Positions 1 through 6,143 of a DNA stretch of 10,811 nucleotides are shown here, one piece after another. Numbering within the stretch: position 1 is the first letter of the stretch; the number at the start of each line of letters is the position of its first letter. Source of the stretch: TMED27 sp964351195. Lineage in GTDB: Bacteria; Pseudomonadota; Alphaproteobacteria; Micavibrionales; Micavibrionaceae. The DNA is taken from positions 1 through 10,811 of the forward strand of contig CAYGNI010000067.1 in NCBI GenBank assembly GCA_964351195.1. The letters run 5' to 3'. The translations under genes were made by a program, and so were the position numbers. The notes under the pieces were generated by a model. The model was given only the letters and a program-made list of their open reading frames with translations, had not been told where the DNA came from and did no database searches.

Positions 1-2
1 AA

Positions 3-428
3 GCCGCACCCGACGAACCCGAATACGAAGCGCGCTGCCGCCAAATGGTCGCAGATAAAAACCTGACAGAGATCATCACCTTTGAAGGCCGCAAAGACAC
101 CTATCAGGAAATTTACGCAAGGCTGGATGTGAATGTCGTAAGCTCCGTAACGCCCGATCCGTTGCCGCGTTCTTGCATGGAGGCCAGCGCCTTCGGCATC
201 CCCGTCCTCGGCTATCCCGCCGGTGGCTTGCGTTATATGCTCAAAGACGGCGTGAACGGGTTTCTGGTCAAAGATGAACACGCCTTCACCGCCGCCTTGA
301 AACGCCTGATGGAAAACCAGACGCTTTATGAATCGATCAGCGCCGCCGCCATCCAAAACGCCAAAGACAATTTCTCTTTAACGGCTCTGCACGCAAATCT
401 TGCACGCGTCTACAAAACGCTCTTATAA
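3..428 (+). CDS. GT4-family glycosyltransferase, C-terminal part (5' end outside window)
   Basis: The last 141 codons of a glycosyltransferase whose start lies left of the window; the frame is open from base 3 to the TAA at 426-428. What is visible is the nucleotide-sugar-binding half of a GT-B fold enzyme. A PDPLPRSCMEA segment carries the acidic-x7-acidic element (Asp and Glu here, where Glu-x7-Glu is usual), followed by GIPVLGYPAGG and a DGVNGFLV motif, the usual C-terminal signature of family GT4. Such enzymes transfer a sugar from an activated donor to a growing glycan on the cytoplasmic face of the inner membrane. Donor and acceptor cannot be told from sequence. It probably belongs to the same surface-polysaccharide locus as the genes to its right. 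Its 3' end overlaps the convergent glycosyltransferase gene by 19 bp. Confidence 0.88.
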   Translation, partial: AAPDEPEYEARCRQMVADKNLTEIITFEGRKDTYQEIYARLDVNVVSSVTPDPLPRSCMEASAFGIPVLGYPAGGLRYMLKDGVNGFLVKDEHAFTAALKRLMENQTLYESISAAAIQNAKDNFSLTALHANLARVYKTLL

Positions 429-1492
429 ATACCCATCACCTCATCAACCATCCGCTTGGCTGTAAACCGTTTCTCATAGGTAAAACGCGCATTGCGCCCC
501 ATCTCCGCCAGCTTCACCTTATCCATCTGCGCCAAAATACGCGGCATCTCTTGCTCTATGGCATGGACATCAAATACATACCCGCTCACACCGTCCTGTA
601 CGATTTCAGGCATAGCCGTGCCCCGCGCGACAATCGCAGGAACGCCATTTCGCATGGCCTCCAAAACAACAAGCCCGAACGCCTCATGCCGCGAGGGCAC
701 AATCACCGCATCACATTTCTGGATATAAGCATCCATCAGCGCCGCATCGACCCACCCCAAAAACTGCACATCCAAACTGGCGTCGTTGAAATACCGAGTG
801 CGGCTGCGCGCTGCTTCACCAATCACACTCAAATGAACACCTTTGGGCCGGTGCTGCTTAAAATAATCATACAAAAGATCAAACCCCTTTTTCGGATCCA
901 GCCGCCCGATATACAAAAGGTTTACCGCGCCTGTAGCAGGCTCAAATTCAATCTCCGGCAAGGGCGCACGCACATCCTCCACCCCGTTCAAAACCACATG
1001 CATGCGCGCGGGATCAATCCCTGCGCTCTCTGCCGCACGCTTCTCACGCGCCGAAACATTGATGATCGCATCACAGCGCCGCGCCAAAAACCGCTCAACC
1101 GCCCGATACAAAAACCGTTTAAATGCGCCGTCTTCCTCAACAAAGGACCACCCATGCGCGCAATACACAACGGGAAATTCAGGCTTCAAAATCCGCCCGT
1201 AAAACCCGGGAAAGCTGCTATGCAAATGGACGATATCGGGACCAATCCCACGCAATATATCCCGCACGCGCCGCGCGCAGGATAAAACTTTCAATGGATG
1301 ACGCGTGCTCTCATAGGCTACGCACCGCACCCCCAGCGCTTCAAACAAAGCGCGGTCAAACCCCTTATGGGCCATTGTCGGCGAATATAAAAGCGTCACC
1401 ACATGCCCCGATGCGATCTGCCGCTTCATCAAAGAGCTCACAACGCTCGAAATTCCGCCAACCCAGGCCTCGCTCACATGAACAATCTTCAT
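410..1492 (-). CDS. GT4-family glycosyltransferase, surface polysaccharide synthesis
   Basis: A complete 360-residue GT-B glycosyltransferase, normal length for GT4. The N-terminal acceptor domain has the glycine-rich VGGISSV stretch (residues 11-17), HLHSSFPG (89-96) and HGWSF (113-117). The C-terminal donor domain has IGRLDPKKGFDLL (195-207) and a canonical Glu-x7-Glu element, E270 and E278, followed by NGVPAIVA. No signal peptide or clear membrane helix is seen, so it is a cytosolic or membrane-associated enzyme adding one sugar of the repeat unit; the sugar is unknown. The ATG at 1490-1492 lies 6 bp after the copolymerase stop, so it is the third gene of the OPX-copolymerase-glycosyltransferase operon and is probably translated by coupling; no strong Shine-Dalgarno is seen. 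The TAG at 410-412 falls inside the end of the convergent glycosyltransferase gene. Confidence 0.92.
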   Translation of the reverse strand: MKIVHVSEAWVGGISSVVSSLMKRQIASGHVVTLLYSPTMAHKGFDRALFEALGVRCVAYESTRHPLKVLSCARRVRDILRGIGPDIVHLHSSFPGFYGRILKPEFPVVYCAHGWSFVEEDGAFKRFLYRAVERFLARRCDAIINVSAREKRAAESAGIDPARMHVVLNGVEDVRAPLPEIEFEPATGAVNLLYIGRLDPKKGFDLLYDYFKQHRPKGVHLSVIGEAARSRTRYFNDASLDVQFLGWVDAALMDAYIQKCDAVIVPSRHEAFGLVVLEAMRNGVPAIVARGTAMPEIVQDGVSGYVFDVHAIEQEMPRILAQMDKVKLAEMGRNARFTYEKRFTAKRMVDEVMGIYKSVL

Positions 1493-1498
1493 GATGCG

Positions 1499-3745
1499 CT
1501 ACGCCCGCTTTTTAAAAGGAAGGATTTTATCCGCAAACCGCCCCGTGCGCAGGTCTTGATAATAAGCACTGTATTTTTGCTGAAAGGATCGATTACCAAA
1601 TTCATGCTTCTTATACTCTTCCAAATCTACCCGCGACAAAACCGTGCCCGCCACACCCACATGCGCGCGCTCCAAAATCTGCAGCGCATTCATCACAACA
1701 CGGCGCGGCGTTTTCACAGCTTGAATCACAAACACCGTTTTATCAACCAGCTGCGCCAAAAACAAAGTATCCGATAAGCCAATAACAGGCGGCGCATCAA
1801 TAAACACCATATCATATTGCGCATGCGCATAATCCATAAGCGCCTTAATCTTCGTGGATTCCAGCAAAGGCTGCACAGGCCCCCTCAGCGGCACAGAGCC
1901 GATAAACGCCAGCCCGCTTTTTTCATCCTCACAAATGACATCCTGCAAATCCTGCTCTCCGCTGAGATAATCATTGAGCGTAAAGACGGGCCGCGCATCA
2001 AACAAATCGGCAATACTCCGCCGCCGCAAATCACAATCGATCAGCAAAACCTTCTTGCCCGATTGCGCCATCACCCGCGCCAAAGCCGCCGTCAGCCACC
2101 CCTTACCTTCCTGGGGCAGGGACGACGTCATCATGATAGATCGCGCAGGCTCCTCATGACGATGCGCAAATTGCAAACTCGCCAAAATACGCTTCAATGC
2201 CTCGGTATAAATCGACCCCGAGCTTTCCAACGCCAAATCCGCCAGCGTCTTCATCGCATAAGTATTACGCAGCTCAGGCACCATGCCGATATTATAAACG
2301 CCAAGCTTGTCTTCGGCCTGCCCGGGCGTGGAAAATCCCTGACTGAAATACTCCAACACCAGCGCCAGCAATCCCCCAAGACACGCCCCAAACGCCACAA
2401 ACAACGCCAGAATAAGCTTCTTATTCGGCTTCGAAGGCGCCAAAGGCAAAAGGGCAGGGGCGATAATCTTGGCATTGCTCTGCTGCAAATTCACCGCTTC
2501 CCCGGTTTCCTTAAGGCGCGTAAGGAAGCTTTCATAAAGCCCGCGGTTTACATCCGCCGTGCGTTGCAATTCCTGAAGCTGCGTTTCGCGCTGCGCCGCT
2601 GTGCTCACCTTGCTGCGCACAAACTCAATCTCACGCACCAGATCATCCACCCGCGCATCCGCTACCTGCGCATCGCTCTTCAAACTGGCGATAACCTTAT
2701 TGATCTCCGTTTTGATCGTGGCGCGCAGATCGCTGATCTCGCTGTTAATCCCCGCCATCTTTGGATGTTTCGGCCCGAACTGCGTGCTGAGCTCGGATCG
2801 CTTTTGCACCAGCGCCGCCTCTTGTTCACGCAAACGGCTGATCAGTGTCGATCCCAAAACCGCCGGCGCGCTTTCCGCATTTTGTGCCCCCTCCAGCTTC
2901 GCATGCGCCTGCGCCGCCGCCCCGCGCGCCGTAATAAGCTGCGTACTAAGCTCCGAAAGCTGCCGATTATCAAGCGTCATTCCATTCAACTGCGCCAACT
3001 GATTCTCGCTACGATAGCGCTGCACGGCGCTCTCGCTGGTGATCACATCACGCCGCAAAGCCTCCACCCGCTGCGCCAGCCACGCACTGGCCTGCCGGTT
3101 TTCCTGCTCCTGCGTTTCAATCTGATAGCGGATATATTCATGCGCATAGGCGTTCACGATGTTCTTCGCTCGCGCCGCGTCTTCCGATGTAAACGAAAGC
3201 CGCACCGTGTAGGACAAAGGATCTTTGCGCAACTCAAGCCGCTCCCTTACGGCTTGATTAATCCGCACCCGCATCGCTTCCGCACTTTCAGGCGCCGCAT
3301 TCTTTTGCCCCTTGGAATCAACAAAATCCTCAAACGCTTTGCGCGCAATATCGACTTTGTAAAATGGCGCTTGCGTTGGGTTAAACTCTTCCTTTTGATC
3401 CAAAGACAGCTTCTCAATCACCCGCTGCGTCAGCGTCGGCGATTTGAGGATATCCAGCTCGGACAAAAGCGCCGCCTGATCATCCTTGCGTAGCTTGGCG
3501 GCTTCTTGCGGCATCGCCGCCGTATCCGGCGTATTAATCTGGATCAGCGCACTCGCCGTATAATACGGCTTTTGAAACGACAAATACGTCGCCCCCAAAA
3601 TCGTAAAAAGCAGCGTCAGCGCGACAATCATCTTAAAGCGCTTCACAAAAATATCCACGACCTGCAGTGGATCAAACGCCAGCGCAATGTGCTCTTGCCG
3701 GGCAAGCTCTTCATAGGATTGCGGATGCTGCGTATCTTTGTTCAT
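1499..3745 (-). CDS. Wzz/BY-kinase-type polysaccharide copolymerase with degenerate Walker A
   Basis: A 748-residue inner-membrane polysaccharide copolymerase of the Wzc/ExoP type, in which a chain-length domain and a cytoplasmic BY-kinase domain are fused. Domains in order: Wzz region with first membrane helix about residues 37-56; a long periplasmic coiled-coil, about 190-420, containing the GPKHP signature (324-328) typical of this family; second membrane helix about 443-465 preceded by a Pro-rich stretch (PLAPSKP, 434-440); kinase domain about 510-705. The Walker A' (VLLIDCDLRR, 566-575) and Walker B (MVFIDAPPV, 646-654) motifs are intact. The Walker A is not: SSLPQEGKGW (541-550) has Gly and Trp where Ser/Thr-Thr is expected. 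The tail has four tyrosines (Y711, Y725, Y728, Y729), a small version of the usual autophosphorylation cluster. The ATG abuts the stop of the OPX gene (TAGATG), implying translational coupling. It normally partners the OPX protein to couple synthesis and export. Identity is secure; kinase activity is doubtful. Confidence 0.93.
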   Translation of the reverse strand: MNKDTQHPQSYEELARQEHIALAFDPLQVVDIFVKRFKMIVALTLLFTILGATYLSFQKPYYTASALIQINTPDTAAMPQEAAKLRKDDQAALLSELDILKSPTLTQRVIEKLSLDQKEEFNPTQAPFYKVDIARKAFEDFVDSKGQKNAAPESAEAMRVRINQAVRERLELRKDPLSYTVRLSFTSEDAARAKNIVNAYAHEYIRYQIETQEQENRQASAWLAQRVEALRRDVITSESAVQRYRSENQLAQLNGMTLDNRQLSELSTQLITARGAAAQAHAKLEGAQNAESAPAVLGSTLISRLREQEAALVQKRSELSTQFGPKHPKMAGINSEISDLRATIKTEINKVIASLKSDAQVADARVDDLVREIEFVRSKVSTAAQRETQLQELQRTADVNRGLYESFLTRLKETGEAVNLQQSNAKIIAPALLPLAPSKPNKKLILALFVAFGACLGGLLALVLEYFSQGFSTPGQAEDKLGVYNIGMVPELRNTYAMKTLADLALESSGSIYTEALKRILASLQFAHRHEEPARSIMMTSSLPQEGKGWLTAALARVMAQSGKKVLLIDCDLRRRSIADLFDARPVFTLNDYLSGEQDLQDVICEDEKSGLAFIGSVPLRGPVQPLLESTKIKALMDYAHAQYDMVFIDAPPVIGLSDTLFLAQLVDKTVFVIQAVKTPRRVVMNALQILERAHVGVAGTVLSRVDLEEYKKHEFGNRSFQQKYSAYYQDLRTGRFADKILPFKKRA

Positions 3746-4330
3746 CTAAAAGAACCGCTCCTTCACCTTTATGGAATCGCCGGGAAAGACAAGCGTCTCA
3801 TCCCCCGCCGCAATCTCCATGCGCCCTGCGCCCACGCCCCTGTAAATCAGATAAGACCCGTCCACGGCTCTGGGCGTAAGCCCGCCCGCACTCGCAATCG
3901 CCTTAAACACATCCATATCCGCCGCCGCCGGATAACTGCCGGGATTCTTCACCTCACCCAGAATATAAAACGGACGCAAACTCGTCATCTCCACGCTGAC
4001 CTGCGGGTCCACTAAAAACCCTTCGCTCAGCTTCGCCGCCAGTGAAGACTGCAATCCCGCAGGCGTCAGCCCCTGCGCCTGCACATCCCCAATCAACGGC
4101 ATCGTGATAAACCCTTGTGGACTAACCTCATACGCGCCGCTGACATCTTCATCCCCCAGCACCGTAATCATCAGACTATCCCCGGGATGCAACGCCATGC
4201 CGGGTTTTTCGAAACTGTGTTGAGGAGAAGGGGGCGCTTCAGACGTGAAAGAGGGCGCGTTTTGGCAACCGCCCAAAAACACGATAAGGAAAAACGCAGT
4301 AGCCAGCAGTGAAAAACGAATATGCGGCAC
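3746..4330 (-). CDS. Short OPX (Wza/GumB-like) polysaccharide export lipoprotein
   Basis: An outer-membrane polysaccharide export protein of 194 residues. The N-terminus is a lipoprotein signal peptide: hydrophobic stretch, then lipobox LGGC with the acylated Cys at residue 22. It is followed by the polysaccharide-export domain (about 47-115; LHPGDSLMITVLG, then PQGFITMPLIGDV) and one SLBB domain (about 121-157; FYILGEVKNPGSYP, AGGLTPRA). It ends soon after the SLBB domain, so it lacks the extra SLBB domain and the C-terminal membrane-spanning helix of E. coli Wza (379 residues). The start is chosen as GTG at 4328-4330 because an AAAGG lies 7 bases upstream; a TTG two codons earlier (4334-4336) sits only 1 base from it. 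First gene of the operon with the copolymerase and a glycosyltransferase. The divergent beta-barrel gene may supply the missing outer-membrane pore (inference). Confidence 0.92.
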   Translation of the reverse strand: MPHIRFSLLATAFFLIVFLGGCQNAPSFTSEAPPSPQHSFEKPGMALHPGDSLMITVLGDEDVSGAYEVSPQGFITMPLIGDVQAQGLTPAGLQSSLAAKLSEGFLVDPQVSVEMTSLRPFYILGEVKNPGSYPAAADMDVFKAIASAGGLTPRAVDGSYLIYRGVGAGRMEIAAGDETLVFPGDSIKVKERFF

Positions 4331-4471
4331 GTGCAAGCCTTTGAAAACTGTACCCTTAAAGGATATGCATGCCCCCGTATGGAATCAATCAATAGCCACG
4401 CGCCCAAACAACCTATGAACAATTTTTCTTTAACACTCGAAAAATCAGGCAACTTACGGCATCATAAAATC
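4331..4471. promoter_or_regulatory. Divergent intergenic region between export operon and VanZ-like gene
   Basis: This 141-bp gap is the longest in the window and must carry the promoter of the leftward OPX-copolymerase-glycosyltransferase operon, and probably that of the rightward VanZ-like gene. The only candidate box I can point to is a rightward TTGAAA at 4341-4346. A hexamer starting TAT follows 17 bases later (4364-4369) but matches the -10 consensus poorly. The frame of the VanZ-like gene stays open leftward into this gap, so part of it could be coding if an upstream start is used. No convincing operator or terminator is seen. Confidence 0.4.
4338..4342 (-). promoter_or_regulatory. Ribosome binding site deciding the OPX start
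   Basis: On the minus strand this reads AAAGG, 7 bases before a GTG (4328-4330) and only 1 base before the in-frame TTG at 4334-4336. The spacing favours GTG as the start. The resulting protein still has a complete lipoprotein signal peptide. Confidence 0.45.
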
Positions 4472-4864
4472 ATGAAATTCGCATTCCTCGCCCTCTGGTT
4501 CTTGTGTTTGTGCGCCATCGCCGCTTTGGCGCTTGTACCGAATCTCATGGCCACGAATGAAGGCGCGGACAAAATGCTTCACCTCACTGTTTTCTGTATC
4601 CTCATGCTTTGGCCCGTCATGACATTTCAAAAACCATCCGCCATCATCGCCGCGCTCATCGGATTATTCTCCGTCGGCATCGGCATCGAACTGGCGCAGG
4701 AATTCATCCCCGGCCGCAATCAGGAAGTCATGGACATCGTCTTCAACTGCGCTGGCATCCTGTCCGGCCTGACCATCGGCTATCTCATGCGCGACAGCTA
4801 TCAATCCCTTCTGCCGCTGGCCCGCGCGCATACCCACATGAAACGCGCGCAAAAAACCGCGTAA
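4472..4864 (+). CDS. VanZ-like family small membrane protein
   Basis: A 130-residue protein with four predicted membrane helices (about residues 3-21, 36-52, 56-74, 86-106). It carries the conserved VanZ-like positions: D33-K34-x-x-H37 at the start of helix 2, E73-x-x-Q76 at the end of helix 3, then R82, D88 and N92 before the last helix. The family is named for a teicoplanin-resistance protein, but in Proteobacteria short members are widespread, often sit near polysaccharide genes, and have no settled biochemical role. Resistance should not be inferred here. The ATG at 4472 is chosen because helix 1 begins at once, as in short homologues. In-frame ATGs at 4379 and 4415 would add a polar tail, and none of the three has a strong ribosome binding site. 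The gene diverges from the OPX operon and precedes the beta-barrel gene by 67 bp on the same strand, so those two are probably co-transcribed. Confidence 0.82.
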   Translation: MKFAFLALWFLCLCAIAALALVPNLMATNEGADKMLHLTVFCILMLWPVMTFQKPSAIIAALIGLFSVGIGIELAQEFIPGRNQEVMDIVFNCAGILSGLTIGYLMRDSYQSLLPLARAHTHMKRAQKTA

Positions 4865-4914
4865 AAATTGCGAAGCCCCGCAGACTCACCATACCATTGT
4901 GTGAAAAGTCCTAT

Positions 4915-4927
4915 GAGAGGCCCTCTC
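4915..4927. promoter_or_regulatory. GAGAGG-C-CCTCTC palindrome over the beta-barrel ribosome binding site
   Basis: A perfect 6-bp inverted repeat with a single central C, ending 4 bases before the ATG of the beta-barrel gene (4932). The left arm, GAGAGG at 4915-4920, is the only Shine-Dalgarno-like sequence for that gene, 11 bases from the ATG. The repeat may be a small operator, or may partly hide the ribosome binding site in mRNA, or may be chance. A one-base loop makes a full RNA hairpin unlikely; the inner pairs would have to open. Confidence 0.35.
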
Positions 4928-4931
4928 GTAT

Positions 4932-6143
4932 ATGCTCAAACGCATCATCATAACCACAATGCTCATCGCGGCATCGCCGATTGCTTATGCAGGCGATGTT
5001 ATAAGCGTGAAGGAAAAACCGCTCCAACCTTTTGCGCCGCTGGGCATTAAGGCGGGCAGCTTTCTTCTCCACCCCTCCATCGCGCTGGAAGAAGAATACA
5101 ATAACAATATTTTCGCCGCTGCGACCAACGAGGAAAGCGATTTTATTACCACACTCAAACCGGGCTTTGAGGCCAAATCCAATTGGGACCGCCATGCTGC
5201 AAGCCTCGAAGCCAACGCCGCTATCGGCCTTTACGCCGATAACGCAGATGAGAATTTCGAAGATTATACCGCCGCACTTTCCGGGCGATACGACATCACA
5301 CACAAAACCTTTTTCGACGCTAAGTTGTCCTATAACCGCACCCATGAAGACCGCAGCTCTCCCAACGATGTGGGCGGCGATGAACCCACCGAAATCGACG
5401 TACTCAAAGCCCGGCTTGGCTTTACCCGCGCATTGGCACGGCTCAAACTCTACCTTCACACCGCCGTGGAGAATCTCGACTTCAAAGACAACGCGACAGG
5501 CAACACGCCCATCGACAATGATTTCCGCGACCGCCTGCAAAAAGAAGCCGGGATTAAGCTTGCCTACGAATTCGCCCCCGGCACCGAAATCTTCACGCAG
5601 GCCCTCTACGACGACCGCGATTACGATCGCGCAGCAACCACAGACCGCTCATCCGATGGCTACCGCCTGCGCGCTGGCCTGTCCCACACCATCACCGGCA
5701 AACTCAAAGGCGATCTCTATGGCGGGTATATTGCCCAGAACTACGGCGCTGGCCTCAAAGACGTCTCGACGCCCGATTTCGGCGCATCACTACTCTGGAA
5801 CCCCAGCGCATTAACATCCGTCATCGCAAACCTGAACCGCGAAGTCTTTGAAACCACAAGCGCGGGAATCTCGGGCTATGTCCGCACCCAAAGCTCTCTC
5901 GAGCTTCAACATGCCTTTCGGGAAAATATCATCGGTGGGGCTGATATCGGCTATGCTTATGATGATTACGTGGGCGCTACCCGCGATGACGACATCATCC
6001 GCGCTGGCGCAGAAATTGGCTATAAGCCGCGCCGCGGCCTCGATACGCTTCTGCGCTATGATTACGCAGACCGCGATTCAAACATAGCTACGCAGGATTA
6101 CACCAACCACCGCCTCATGCTCCGCCTAAAGTTCAGCCGTTAG
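4932..6143 (+). CDS. Outer-membrane beta-barrel protein (BBP2_2-type), putative polysaccharide porin
   Basis: A 403-residue exported protein. Residues 1-20 form a classic signal peptide (MLKR, hydrophobic core, cleavage after AYA). The mature part opens with GSFLLHPSIALEEEYNNNIF, the typical first strand and YNNN turn of the BBP2_2 (putative beta-barrel porin 2) family. Alternating polar/hydrophobic strands with Asp/Asn-rich turns continue to the end, finishing in LMLRLKF plus two extra residues, so the usual terminal aromatic is displaced by Ser-Arg. These barrels are commonly encoded beside polysaccharide export genes. Here the barrel lies divergent from a short OPX protein that lacks its own membrane-spanning helix, so it is a good candidate for the outer-membrane exit pore; that pairing is inference. 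The ATG at 4932 gives the best signal peptide. The stop overlaps the convergent downstream gene by 18 bp. Confidence 0.87.
   Translation: MLKRIIITTMLIAASPIAYAGDVISVKEKPLQPFAPLGIKAGSFLLHPSIALEEEYNNNIFAAATNEESDFITTLKPGFEAKSNWDRHAASLEANAAIGLYADNADENFEDYTAALSGRYDITHKTFFDAKLSYNRTHEDRSSPNDVGGDEPTEIDVLKARLGFTRALARLKLYLHTAVENLDFKDNATGNTPIDNDFRDRLQKEAGIKLAYEFAPGTEIFTQALYDDRDYDRAATTDRSSDGYRLRAGLSHTITGKLKGDLYGGYIAQNYGAGLKDVSTPDFGASLLWNPSALTSVIANLNREVFETTSAGISGYVRTQSSLELQHAFRENIIGGADIGYAYDDYVGATRDDDIIRAGAEIGYKPRRGLDTLLRYDYADRDSNIATQDYTNHRLMLRLKFSR

Noticed and set aside
551..1285. A 244-codon + strand frame antisense to the second glycosyltransferase
   Set aside because: Low-information composition and no motifs, while the opposite strand has complete GT4 signatures.
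1817..3493. A 558-codon open frame on the + strand, antisense to the copolymerase gene
   Set aside because: Its product is rich in Arg, Gln, His and Leu with no domain, signal or motif, as expected from the complement of a codon-biased gene. The minus-strand gene has clear family motifs throughout.
4322..4471. Longer start for the VanZ-like protein at 4322, 4379 or 4415
   Set aside because: The 4322 start would overlap the OPX gene and adds a 50-residue polar tail absent from short homologues. No ribosome binding site supports any of these starts better than 4472, though 4415 cannot be excluded.
4842..4869. ACGCG...CGCGT inverted repeat with an A-run near the end of the VanZ-like gene as a terminator
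   Set aside because: The stem is 5 bp with a long loop, and on the transcribed strand it is followed by A rather than T residues.
4911..5540. A 209-codon minus-strand frame under the beta-barrel gene
   Set aside because: Val/Gly/Cys-rich complement of a real gene with signal peptide and family start motif; no support of its own.
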